A program made the position numbers and the translations under genes. A stretch of 64,000 bases of DNA, taken from assembly GCF_014649015.1 (NCBI RefSeq), contig NZ_BMSF01000012.1, positions 124,001 through 188,000 on the forward strand. The letters run 5' to 3'. The notes beneath the pieces were generated by a model. The model was not told where the DNA came from, searched no databases, and saw only the letters and a program-made list of their open reading frames with translations. The DNA is from Streptomyces narbonensis. Its GTDB lineage: Bacteria; Actinomycetota; Actinomycetes; Streptomycetales; Streptomycetaceae. Below, piece after piece: positions 36,053-43,498 of the stretch. How positions within the stretch are numbered: the stretch's first letter is position 1; each line of letters starts with the position of its first letter.

Positions 36053-36833
36053 GGTCGGGGCGCTTCGCCCCGACGTGGTCGCCCGAGCTCTCGCCGCGCA
36101 GCCTGCGCCCGATCCAGGGCACGAGGTACTCCTTGGCCCAGTGGATGTCGTCGCGGCGCACCTCCAGCGTCCCGCGCGGGGGACGCGGCGGCCACGGCTG
36201 ATCCGGGTCGGCGGGCACCGACAGGCCGATGACCTGGGCGGCGCGCAGGGCGACCCGGGTGTGACCGTCGGGCGAGAGGTGCAGCCGGTCGTCGTCCCAG
36301 GCCCGCAGGTCCTGCACGGACTTGAGGGACCACAGGTCGAGGACCGGGCAGTCGTAGCGGTCCGCGATGGACCGGACGTGGGCGGTGTAGGTGGCGATCT
36401 TCCCGCGCAGGTGCTTGAGCACGGGGATGTCGCGGGTGTCGAAGCCGGTGGTCACCATCACGGTGCCGACGGCGGAGGTCAGGTCCGCGACGGCGCGCTC
36501 GAAGCGCTCGGCCACGTCGTCGGGGTCGGTACCGGGCCGGATGATGTCGTTGCCGCCGGCACAGAAGGTCACCAGGTCGGGGGCGAGTTCCTTCGCCCGG
36601 GGGACCTGTTCCGCCACGATCTGGTCGAGCAGGCGTCCGCGCACGGCCAGGTTGGCGTAGCGGAATTCGTCGTGCTCCGGCAGCTGGTCGGCGAGCAGCA
36701 CCGCGAAGCGGTCCGCCCAGCCGACGTACGTCCCGTCGGGCCCGGGGTCTCCGACGCCTTCGGTGAAGCTGTCACCGATCGCCGCGTACGACCCGAATGC
36801 GTTCTTGTCTCTTGATCTCGAATCGTCTGCCAC
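36039..36833 (-). CDS. SGNH/GDSL-family hydrolase
   Basis: A 264-aa SGNH hydrolase without signal peptide. Block I is YAAIGDSFTEGVGDP (catalytic Ser near residue 22), the Gly of block II lies in ANLAVRGRLL, block III is CAGGNDI with Asn, and block V is DRLHLSPDGH with the Asp-His pair. A cytoplasmic esterase or lipase-like enzyme with unknown ester substrate. GTG at 36833 follows GAGGAAGG. It converges on the STM4011 gene. Confidence 0.92.
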   Translation of the reverse strand: MADDSRSRDKNAFGSYAAIGDSFTEGVGDPGPDGTYVGWADRFAVLLADQLPEHDEFRYANLAVRGRLLDQIVAEQVPRAKELAPDLVTFCAGGNDIIRPGTDPDDVAERFERAVADLTSAVGTVMVTTGFDTRDIPVLKHLRGKIATYTAHVRSIADRYDCPVLDLWSLKSVQDLRAWDDDRLHLSPDGHTRVALRAAQVIGLSVPADPDQPWPPRPPRGTLEVRRDDIHWAKEYLVPWIGRRLRGESSGDHVGAKRPDLMPL

Positions 36834-36950
36834 AGGGGCACATCCTTCCTCTTCGGATGTGACCTACGCGACCGTAAGGAGGGGTTGACGGAGGGTGACA
36901 TATGCCACCGATAAAGAAATTGCCAAGCCGGAATAGGCCGGAGCGCACCG

Positions 36951-36978
36951 GTGGCCCGGCACAGGGGTGCCGGGCCAC
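36951..36978. terminator. Hairpin terminator after M23 gene
   Basis: Perfect 12-bp arms GTGGCCCGGCAC and GTGCCGGGCCAC with a 4-base loop, 18 bp beyond the stop of the M23 endopeptidase gene. Confidence 0.85.
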
Positions 36979-36995
36979 TCGGGTGGAGAGCTGCG

Positions 36996-38006
36996 TCAGA
37001 TGGAGACGCCGTGCTGGCGCAGGTACGCCAGCGGGTCCAGGTCGGAGCCGTAGCTCGGCGAGCTGCGGATCTCGAAGTGCAGGTGCGGGCCGGTGGAGTT
37101 GCCGGTCGAACCGGACAGACCGATCTGCTGGCCGCCGCTCACGGACTGGCCGGACGAGACGGACAGGGAGGAGAGGTGGGCGTACTGCGAGTAGGTGCCG
37201 TCGGCGTGCTGGATGACGACCTCGTTGCCGTAGGCGCCGCTCCAGCCGGCCGAGACGACGTTGCCGGCGCCGACGGCGCGGACGGTCGTACCGGAGGAGG
37301 CGATGAAGTCGACACCCGTGTGGTAGCCGGAGGACCACATGGAGCCGGAGGCGCGGTACGGGGTGGAGATGCCGCCGCTGACGGGGGCGACCCAGCCGGT
37401 CGAGGAGCCGGTGGACTGCGCGGCGGAGGAGGAGCCGGCGTCCGACTGCGCGGCGGTGGCGGCCGGCGCGGAGGAGCGCTGGCTGCTGCGGGAGGCGCGG
37501 GTCTCATCGGCGGAACCCTGCGACGAGTCGCTCTTCTCGGCAGCCTTCGGAGCGGCCTTCGGAGCGGCCTTCGGGGCGGCGGCCTTGGGCGCGGCGCTCT
37601 TCGGAGCGGCGGCGGTGTTCTTCGCGCCGAGGGTGAGCTTCATCCCGGGCAGGATCAGCGAGGGGTTCTCGCCGACGACCTGGCGGTTGTCCGCGTAGAG
37701 CTTCTGCCAGCCGCCCGCGAGGTGGTGCTCGGCGGCGATCTTCGACAGGTAGTCGCCGCTGACGACGGAGTACGTCTTCGGCGCGGCCTTCGCGGCGGCG
37801 GGGGCGGCCTGGAGGGCGGCGGGAGCCTTGGCCTGCGCGGCGACGGCCTGGGCGGGGACGGCGGCCGGGGCGGCCTGCTCGGCGGCGTGGGCTCCGGTGG
37901 CGCCGAAGAGCGGCAGCGCGACGACGGCACCTCCCGTACCGGCGGCGACGAGTCCACGCGTGAGCGGGTTGATCCTGGGACGGCGGTGCTTACCCTTCGC
38001 GGGCAT
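36996..38006 (-). CDS. Secreted LysM/M23 cell-wall endopeptidase
   Basis: A 336-aa exported protein. Signal peptide with an Arg/Lys-rich start and AXA site (ATGAHAA, about residue 41), then one LysM domain (TYSVVSGDYLSKIAAEHHLAGGWQKLYADNRQVVG), an Ala/Pro/Lys linker, and a C-terminal M23 domain with HTGVDF and HLHFE supplying the zinc ligands (HxxxD and HxH). It binds and cuts peptidoglycan. The gene is preceded by a ydaO-type riboswitch, so expression should fall or rise with c-di-AMP, a control known for Streptomyces wall hydrolases such as rpfA. ATG at 38006 matches the mature signal peptide. Confidence 0.94.
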   Translation of the reverse strand: MPAKGKHRRPRINPLTRGLVAAGTGGAVVALPLFGATGAHAAEQAAPAAVPAQAVAAQAKAPAALQAAPAAAKAAPKTYSVVSGDYLSKIAAEHHLAGGWQKLYADNRQVVGENPSLILPGMKLTLGAKNTAAAPKSAAPKAAAPKAAPKAAPKAAEKSDSSQGSADETRASRSSQRSSAPAATAAQSDAGSSSAAQSTGSSTGWVAPVSGGISTPYRASGSMWSSGYHTGVDFIASSGTTVRAVGAGNVVSAGWSGAYGNEVVIQHADGTYSQYAHLSSLSVSSGQSVSGGQQIGLSGSTGNSTGPHLHFEIRSSPSYGSDLDPLAYLRQHGVSI

Positions 38007-38021
38007 GGCGAATTCCTCTCC

Positions 38022-38200
38022 GGCGCCTACGAGGTGAGCTGTCGGGTTCGGACTGGAGATGCCCGGCCGCGTTCTCACGCGGCTTCACCCCGAGCCGTCC
38101 TGTTGTCGCGGGACCGGCGTACTACCTGGGTCCCCCGCTCCTGCCACACATGGGATGAGTGCGGATTCCGGACGGTGGCAGGATTCGGCGGTCCGACCGG
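38022..38200 (-). ncRNA. ydaO (c-di-AMP) riboswitch
   Basis: On the minus strand the leader holds the conserved blocks of ydaO riboswitches in order: CCGCCGAATCCTGCC, GGCAGGAGCGGGGGACCCA, GGGGTGAAGCC, a GCGGCCGGGCATCTCC segment and TCCGAACCCGACAGCTCACC. The 3' end lies about 15 bp before the M23 start codon. This class binds c-di-AMP; in Streptomyces it usually precedes cell-wall hydrolase genes. Boundaries are approximate. Confidence 0.92.
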
Positions 38201-38561
38201 ATTGACGGTGACGCTAGACGAGCGGGGTCGGAGCGAACAAGCCGCAGATTTCCACCGGCATTACACGGGCTGCATTCCGCACGGAATTCCGGTCACCCTC
38301 CGTCGATGACGGTCCCTCGATTTCCTTTTTCCGTACGGCAATTGCCCGGGGCCCTCGGCCACGATCCGTCACTTCTATGACCCTGCTCACGCACCGACCC
38401 CCATCTCGCCTGTAAACAGGGCGCGTTCGACCTAACGGTCAATTTCGGACAGATCGCCCATTACCGTCCGAGGGGGTGCGCAGACCCCGCCCCACCTGGA
38501 TGATTGTCCGAGGCACCGATCTCGCATCGGGCCCCCGAACGACGACCCCCCAGGAGCATCC
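38201..38561. other. Divergent promoter region between M23 gene and phosphatase gene
   Basis: A 361-bp gap without a gene. It must hold the promoter of the riboswitch-M23 transcript (minus) and that of the phosphatase (plus). The stretch 38260-38440 is AT-richer than its surroundings. I see no clear operator. Confidence 0.5.
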
Positions 38562-39383
38562 GTGACGCAGCAGTTGCCGCAGGTCCCGCCCACCGAAGCG
38601 AACGAACCCGAGCTGGCCGAGGTCCGCAACTTCCGGGACGTGGGCGGCCTGCCGACGACGGACGGGCGTGCCGTGCGACCCGGCCGCCTCTTCCGCAGCG
38701 GCCACCTCGCCCACGCCACCGAGACCGACGCCGCCTTCCTCGCCTCGCTGGGCCTGCACACCGTCTTCGACTTCCGCAACGAGGCCGACCGCAAGGTCGA
38801 GGGGGCGGACGTCGAGCTCCCCGGCGTACGGAACGTGAACATCCCCCTGAACGACCCGGCCGACGGCAAGGAGTTCTGGAAGCTGGTGCGCGACGGCGAC
38901 ATAGCGCAGCTGCGGGAGATCCTGGGCGACGGCAAGGCCGCGACCCGAATGTCCGACTCGTACCGGAAGATGGTGGTCGAGCGGACCTCGGAGCACAGCC
39001 GGATCCTGCACTCCATGGCCGAGGAGAGCGTCCCGGCACTGATGCACTGTGCGGCGGGCAAGGACCGCGCCGGCCTCTCCATCGCGATCACCCTGCTCGC
39101 CGTCGGCGTCGAGCGCGAGGCGATCGAGGCGGACTACGTGAAGTCGAACGACCCGCACCGCCGGTACAAGGTGCGCCGCAGCTCCACCGCCGCGGACGCG
39201 ATGTCGCCCGAGGTGATGGAGCTGCTGAGCCCGCTCTTCGACGCGCGGGTGGAGTATCTGCGGGCCGCCCTGGAGACGATCGAGGCGACCTGGGGCTCGG
39301 TGGAGACCTACCTCGCGGAGGGGCTCAAGCTGGCCCCCGAGACCCGTGAGCGACTGCGGGAGAGCCTGCTCACCGAGGCGTGA
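38562..39383 (+). CDS. Tyrosine phosphatase family protein
   Basis: A 273-aa protein phosphatase of the Y_phosphatase3 type. NFRDVGGLPTTDGRAVRPGRLFRSGHL is the family's N-terminal signature, and the P-loop HCAAGKDRAGLS holds the catalytic Cys near residue 163 and the Arg (Cx5R). These enzymes, like MptpB of mycobacteria, act on phosphotyrosine and sometimes phosphoinositides. GTG at 38562 follows CAGGAGC. The gene stands alone, ended by a hairpin shared with the convergent DUF6126 gene. Confidence 0.93.
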   Translation: MTQQLPQVPPTEANEPELAEVRNFRDVGGLPTTDGRAVRPGRLFRSGHLAHATETDAAFLASLGLHTVFDFRNEADRKVEGADVELPGVRNVNIPLNDPADGKEFWKLVRDGDIAQLREILGDGKAATRMSDSYRKMVVERTSEHSRILHSMAEESVPALMHCAAGKDRAGLSIAITLLAVGVEREAIEADYVKSNDPHRRYKVRRSSTAADAMSPEVMELLSPLFDARVEYLRAALETIEATWGSVETYLAEGLKLAPETRERLRESLLTEA

Positions 39384-39390
39384 CCCGGCC

Positions 39391-39418
39391 GGGTCAGGGC
39401 CTCACCGGGCCCTGACCC
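39391..39418. terminator. Bidirectional hairpin terminator
   Basis: Eleven-bp perfect arms GGGTCAGGGCC and GGCCCTGACCC with a 6-base loop between two convergent genes. Confidence 0.8.
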
Positions 39419-39574
39419 CTACTGGTTCTGGCCGCCCAGCATGAAGAGCAGGTAGAGGAAGCCGGCGAAGAGGTGACCGGCGATCAGGTAGGCGAAGAGG
39501 CGGAGCACGAGCCCCTTGGGGAACTTGCCTTCACCGCGCTCTTCGCCGGTGACCGGTGCGGACTTGTCGGACAT
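39419..39574 (-). CDS. Small membrane protein, DUF6126-like
   Basis: A 51-aa protein, ATG at 39574, TAG stop at 39421-39419. A polar, Lys/Glu-rich N-terminus is followed by one membrane segment (LRLFAYLIAGHLFAGFLYLLF), close to what I recall of DUF6126. It lies 33 bp downstream of the XRE-cupin gene on the same strand and is probably co-transcribed. The pairing of a cupin-type XRE regulator with this tiny membrane protein is recurrent in Streptomyces (recollection). Confidence 0.75.
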   Translation of the reverse strand: MSDKSAPVTGEERGEGKFPKGLVLRLFAYLIAGHLFAGFLYLLFMLGGQNQ

Positions 39575-39607
39575 GTCGGCCCTTTCTTCTCGGAGGATCG
39601 CGCGGTT

Positions 39608-40237
39608 TCAGCGCCGGTGCGGGGTTCCGTCACCGAGGCACAGCTCGGCGACGGGACTCTGCATCAGGGTGTGCACGAAGAGCAGCTCGGCCCCGCCGGA
39701 GGTGGCGGCGCCGATGCGGTGCGGGGTCAGCGAGTCGAAGTGCGCGCTGTCCCCGGGATCGAGGACGTGGACGGCCTCGCCGAGCGCGAGCCGCACCCGC
39801 CCCTCCAGGACGTGGATCCACTCCTCGCCGGGGTGGACCCGCACGATGTCGGCCCGGGTGGCGTACGGCACGTGGACGCGCAGGCACTGCAGCGCCCGCC
39901 CGGCGCCGCCGGCCTGCCGGTAGATCCAGCCGTCGGCCTCGACCGGCTCGGAGCGGCCGGCCCGGACGACGGGGTCCCGCTCGGGCGGCGCCTCGCCGAG
40001 CAGCTCGGAGACCGTCGTACCGTAGATACGAGCGAGGCCGAGCAGCATCGGCAGTGAAGGCTGCCGGTTCCCCGTCTCCAGCCGGGAGAGGTGCGCCGGC
40101 GAGAGGCCGGCCCGCTGGGCGGCGGCCTCCAGGGTGAGCCCCCGGCGGCGGCGCAGGGCCCTCAGCTGCGGGGCGACGTCGGGCAGGACGCCGAGGGTGG
40201 CGGGGTCCGGGGAGGTTTCCCCGGGGACGTGGTCCAT
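39608..40237 (-). CDS. XRE-family regulator with C-terminal cupin domain
   Basis: A 209-aa protein: helix-turn-helix of the XRE type at residues about 25-80 (LRALRRRRGLTLEAAAQRAGLSPAHLSRLETGNRQPSLPML) followed by a cupin barrel with HPGEEWIHVLEGRVRLAL and DPGDSAHFDSLTPHRI. Such HTH-cupin regulators sense small polar ligands such as amines or aldehydes. Two palindromic sites lie 22-55 bp upstream of its ATG, so it is probably autoregulated together with the small membrane protein. Confidence 0.92.
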   Translation of the reverse strand: MDHVPGETSPDPATLGVLPDVAPQLRALRRRRGLTLEAAAQRAGLSPAHLSRLETGNRQPSLPMLLGLARIYGTTVSELLGEAPPERDPVVRAGRSEPVEADGWIYRQAGGAGRALQCLRVHVPYATRADIVRVHPGEEWIHVLEGRVRLALGEAVHVLDPGDSAHFDSLTPHRIGAATSGGAELLFVHTLMQSPVAELCLGDGTPHRR

Positions 40238-40258
40238 GCGTCCATTGCGCCAGGATCA

Positions 40259-40292
40259 TGCCTCTGAGGCAAGTTTCTTGCCTCAGAGGCAA
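40259..40292. promoter_or_regulatory. Paired palindromic operators, inverted-repeat array
   Basis: Two 13-bp palindromes, TGCCTCTGAGGCA (40259-40271) and TGCCTCAGAGGCA (40279-40291), are centred 20 bp apart, about two helical turns, and are also inverse copies of each other, so the whole forms a 15-bp-arm inverted repeat with a 3-bp centre. They lie directly upstream of the XRE-cupin gene. The best explanation is two adjacent binding sites for that regulator. Confidence 0.8.
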
Positions 40293-40382
40293 AGATCACC
40301 GAGGACCGATGCCGTCCCGTGGCCCGTACGGGGGACGACGACCCGCGGGCCGTACGGCGACGACGACCGTGATCCGTGCGGA

Positions 40383-41768
40383 TCAGCGCTGTGCCACCGC
40401 CTGCTTCACCAGCGTCCTCCCGAAGTCCCACATCAGCCCGCCGCCCCCATGGGCCTCGTCCATGACCGCCGTGAAGGCGGTGACGAACCGGTCCACGTCC
40501 GCCTCGTCGATGATCAGCGGCGGGATCAGCTTGATCACCTCCAGGTGGTCCCCGGAGACCTGGGTGAGGATGTGGTGCCGCTGGAGCAGCGGCACCACGA
40601 CCATCTGCGCGAAGAGTCCCTTGCGGGCCGCCTGCAGCATCGTCCAGCGGCTGCGCAGCCCCAGCGAGGACGGCCGGCCGAACTCGATCCCGATCATCAG
40701 ACCGCGCCCGCGGATCTCGTGGAGGAGCTCGTAGCGGGGCACGAGCTCCTTGAGGCGGCCGGAGAGCAGGTCGCCGATCCGGCGGGCGTGGGCGACCGTG
40801 CCCTCGTCCTCCATGACCGACAGGACGGCGAGCCCGGCCGCCATGGCCTGCGCGTTCGACCCGAAGCTCGCCGAGTGGACGAGGACCCGGTCCATCGACG
40901 AGTAGACCTTCTTGAAGATCCAGTCCTTGCCGAGGGTGGCGCCGACCGGCACGTAGCCGCCGGAGAGCGCCTTGGCGACGCAGACCAGGTCGGGTTCGAC
41001 CCCGGCCTCGTGCTGGTACGCGTAGAAGTCCCCGGTCCTGCCGAGGCCGGTCTGCACCTCGTCCGCGATCAGCAGCGCGCCGTGCCGGTGCAGCAGCTCC
41101 TGGGCGGCGCGCAGGAAGCCGGGCGGCGGCTCGTGGACCCCCTTGCCCTGGATCGGCTCCACGACGAAGGCGGCCACGTCGCCCCTGCGCAGCTCCCGCT
41201 CCAGGGCGTCGAGGTCTCCCAGGGCGATCGCGGTGTCCGGCAGTAGCGGGTCGAAGCCCTGCCGGAAGCCCTGCTCGCCGTTGACGGAGAGCGAGCCGGT
41301 GGTGAGCCCGTGGAAGGCGTGGGAACAGTAGAGGACCCTGGGCCGCCCGGTGGCGTACCGGGCGAACTTGAGGGCGGTCTCCACGGCCTCCGTGCCGCTG
41401 TTGCCGAAGAAGACGCGGTCGAGGTGCGGGCTGTGCGCGAGCAGCCGCTCGGCGAGCAGTCCGGGCAGGGGCTGGCAGTCGAAGCGGGTGAGGTCGGCGA
41501 GCTGGGCGTCCAGGACGTCGTGGAGGGCCTTGCGGACGACGGGGTGGTGCCGTCCGAGGCCCATCACGCCGAAGCCGGCGAGCATGTCGAGGTGGTCGAC
41601 GCCGTCGGCGTCCCAGAAGTGGGCGCCCTCGGCCCGCTCGTACACCTTGTCGAAGCCGATGGTGTGGAGCATGCGCGGCAGCTGGTGGTTGAGGTACCTG
41701 GCGTGCAGCTCGTAGCGCTCGCCGCCGCGCTCGGCGAGCAGCGCCCGCAGGTCGAACTCCCCGCTCAT
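40383..41768 (-). CDS. Class III aminotransferase of the hopanoid operon (HpnO-like)
   Basis: A 461-aa PLP-dependent class III aminotransferase. GNSGTEAVETALKFAR is the cofactor phosphate-binding part, LLIADEVQTGLGRTGDFYAYQ holds the Asp that contacts the pyridine ring, and VAKALSGGYVPVGATL the Schiff-base Lys near residue 267. As the last gene after hpnH, it should convert the ribosylhopane-derived aldehyde to 35-amino-bacteriohopanetriol. The gap to hpnH is 10 bp. A role outside hopanoids cannot be excluded but context is strong. Confidence 0.9.
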   Translation of the reverse strand: MSGEFDLRALLAERGGERYELHARYLNHQLPRMLHTIGFDKVYERAEGAHFWDADGVDHLDMLAGFGVMGLGRHHPVVRKALHDVLDAQLADLTRFDCQPLPGLLAERLLAHSPHLDRVFFGNSGTEAVETALKFARYATGRPRVLYCSHAFHGLTTGSLSVNGEQGFRQGFDPLLPDTAIALGDLDALERELRRGDVAAFVVEPIQGKGVHEPPPGFLRAAQELLHRHGALLIADEVQTGLGRTGDFYAYQHEAGVEPDLVCVAKALSGGYVPVGATLGKDWIFKKVYSSMDRVLVHSASFGSNAQAMAAGLAVLSVMEDEGTVAHARRIGDLLSGRLKELVPRYELLHEIRGRGLMIGIEFGRPSSLGLRSRWTMLQAARKGLFAQMVVVPLLQRHHILTQVSGDHLEVIKLIPPLIIDEADVDRFVTAFTAVMDEAHGGGGLMWDFGRTLVKQAVAQR

Positions 41769-41778
41769 GTCGGCCGCC

Positions 41779-42801
41779 TCACCGGTTGTTCCCGGAGACG
41801 GTCTCGCGGACCGCGCGCAGGGACTCCTTGAGGGAACCCATGGTGGCGAGGACGGCGGTGGGTTCGTAGCCGCAGTGCGCCATGCAGTTGGCGCAGCGCG
41901 GGTCCTTTCCGCGGCCGTACTTGTCCCAGTCGGTCTCCTCGACGAGTTCGCGGTACGTGGGGACGTATCCGTCGCTCATCAGATAGCAGGGGCGCTGCCA
42001 GCCGAAGAGCGAGTAGTTGGGAATGGCCCAGGCCGTGCAGGGGAAATCGGCCTTTCCTTCGAGGAAGTCCAGGAAGAGCGGGGAGTGGTTGAGGCGCCAG
42101 CGGCGCCGGTTTCCGCCCGCGAAGGCCTTCTTGAAGAGTTCGCGGGTCTGCTCGACGCCGAGGAAGTGCTCCTGGTCGGGGGCCTTCTCGTAGGCATAGG
42201 CGGGAGAGATCATCATTTCGTCGACCTGCAGGTCGTCGTTGAGGTAATTGAGCACCTCGATGATGGTCTGCGGGGTGTCCGTGTTGAAGAAGGTGGAATT
42301 GGTGGTGACCCGGAAGCCGCGCCGCTTGGCCTCCTTGATGGCCGCCACCGCCTCGTCGAACACACCCTCCTTGGCGACGGATTCGTCGTGCCGCTCGCGC
42401 AGGCCGTCGATGTGCACGGCGAAGGCGAAGTACGGGGAGGGTGTGAACTTCTCCAGCTTCTTGCGGAGCAGCATCGCGTTGGTGCAGAGGAAGACGTACT
42501 TCCTCCTCGCCACCAACTGGCGCACGATCTCGTGGATCTGGGGGTGCATCAGGGGTTCGCCGCCGGCGATGGACACCATGGGCGCACCGGATTCCAGGAC
42601 CGCGCCGACCGCCTGCGCGACCGGCATGCGCTGCTTGAGCACACCCGCCGGGTGCTGGATCTTTCCGCAGCCCTCGCACGCGAGGTTGCAGGCGTAGAGC
42701 GGCTCCAGCTCGACGATCAGCGGGAACTTGTCCCGCTTGCGGAGCTTCTGTTCGAAGAGGTAGGTCCCGACCCTGATGGACTGACGGAGCGGCATGGCCA
42801 T
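41779..42801 (-). CDS. hpnH: Adenosylhopane synthase HpnH (radical SAM)
   Basis: A 340-aa radical SAM enzyme. EPLYACNLACEGCGKIQ holds CxxxCxxC near residues 38-45; SIAGGEPLMHPQI is the GGEP SAM-binding motif; and RCANCMAHCGYEPTAV near the C-terminus is the typical extra cysteine set. HpnH adds the 5'-deoxyadenosyl group to diploptene, giving adenosylhopane. ATG 42801 is preferred over the ATG two codons later because AGGAGG is at the right distance. Seven bp separate it from hpnG. Confidence 0.95.
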   Translation of the reverse strand: MAMPLRQSIRVGTYLFEQKLRKRDKFPLIVELEPLYACNLACEGCGKIQHPAGVLKQRMPVAQAVGAVLESGAPMVSIAGGEPLMHPQIHEIVRQLVARRKYVFLCTNAMLLRKKLEKFTPSPYFAFAVHIDGLRERHDESVAKEGVFDEAVAAIKEAKRRGFRVTTNSTFFNTDTPQTIIEVLNYLNDDLQVDEMMISPAYAYEKAPDQEHFLGVEQTRELFKKAFAGGNRRRWRLNHSPLFLDFLEGKADFPCTAWAIPNYSLFGWQRPCYLMSDGYVPTYRELVEETDWDKYGRGKDPRCANCMAHCGYEPTAVLATMGSLKESLRAVRETVSGNNR

Positions 42802-42808
42802 AACTCGT

Positions 42809-43498
42809 TCACCTCCTGGGGAGCAGCAAAGAACGGTGCCATTCGAAGAACGCGGGAAGGACGGCACGAAGGACACGGAAGGCTGATATTCCCCCGCGTA
42901 CCGTGCCGATCCGGACCAGTTCATGTTCTGGAGCGTCCACGACCACCCGGACGGCCGCAACCGGGCGCGCGTCCGGCCCGCTCCCGAGCCGGCCGGCCTC
43001 CCGCGCGGTCAGCAGGGTCGCCGCGGACTCCATGTCGACGGCGATCGCGCCGGTGGCCCGCAGCGCGGCCCGCTCGGGACCGCGCACCACGTGGTCGGAG
43101 CCGCTCAGCGGGCCGGTGTGGACGGTCCGCCCGGGCACCGCCCTGACCAGCGCCTTCACCAGGAGCTCGGTGCCGACGCAGGGGGTCGTGCCGTCGGGGC
43201 CGCGGGTCTCCTCCGCGACGATCAGGTCCCCGGGGTGCATGCCCGGGGCGAGACCCGCGCAGAAGCCGGAGGCGATGACGGCGGCGTCCGCCCACCGCTC
43301 CTCACCGAGCACCCGGGCGACGGTCCGGCGGGCGTGGGCGGGCCCCATGCCCGTACGCACCACGGTGACCGGGCCCGGGGCGCCGCCGCGGTCCCCGCTG
43401 CGCAGGGCGAACCGCTCGATGCCGAGCGCGCAGGCGATGAGCAGCGGCGGGGCGGTGCCGGGGCGGGAGGCCGGGTCCCGACCCGGCTCGCCGCCCAT
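42809..43498 (-). CDS. hpnG: Hopanoid nucleoside phosphorylase/hydrolase HpnG
   Basis: A 229-aa phosphorylase-family protein (PNP/UDP superfamily). VIASGFCAGLAPGMHPGDLIVAEE is the phosphate/base-binding region, and AIAVDMESAATL the ribose-binding MES motif. In hopanoid synthesis HpnG removes adenine from adenosylhopane to give ribosylhopane (or its phosphate). Its ATG shares one base with the squalene-hopene cyclase stop (TGATG). Confidence 0.93.
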   Translation of the reverse strand: MGGEPGRDPASRPGTAPPLLIACALGIERFALRSGDRGGAPGPVTVVRTGMGPAHARRTVARVLGEERWADAAVIASGFCAGLAPGMHPGDLIVAEETRGPDGTTPCVGTELLVKALVRAVPGRTVHTGPLSGSDHVVRGPERAALRATGAIAVDMESAATLLTAREAGRLGSGPDARPVAAVRVVVDAPEHELVRIGTVRGGISAFRVLRAVLPAFFEWHRSLLLPRR

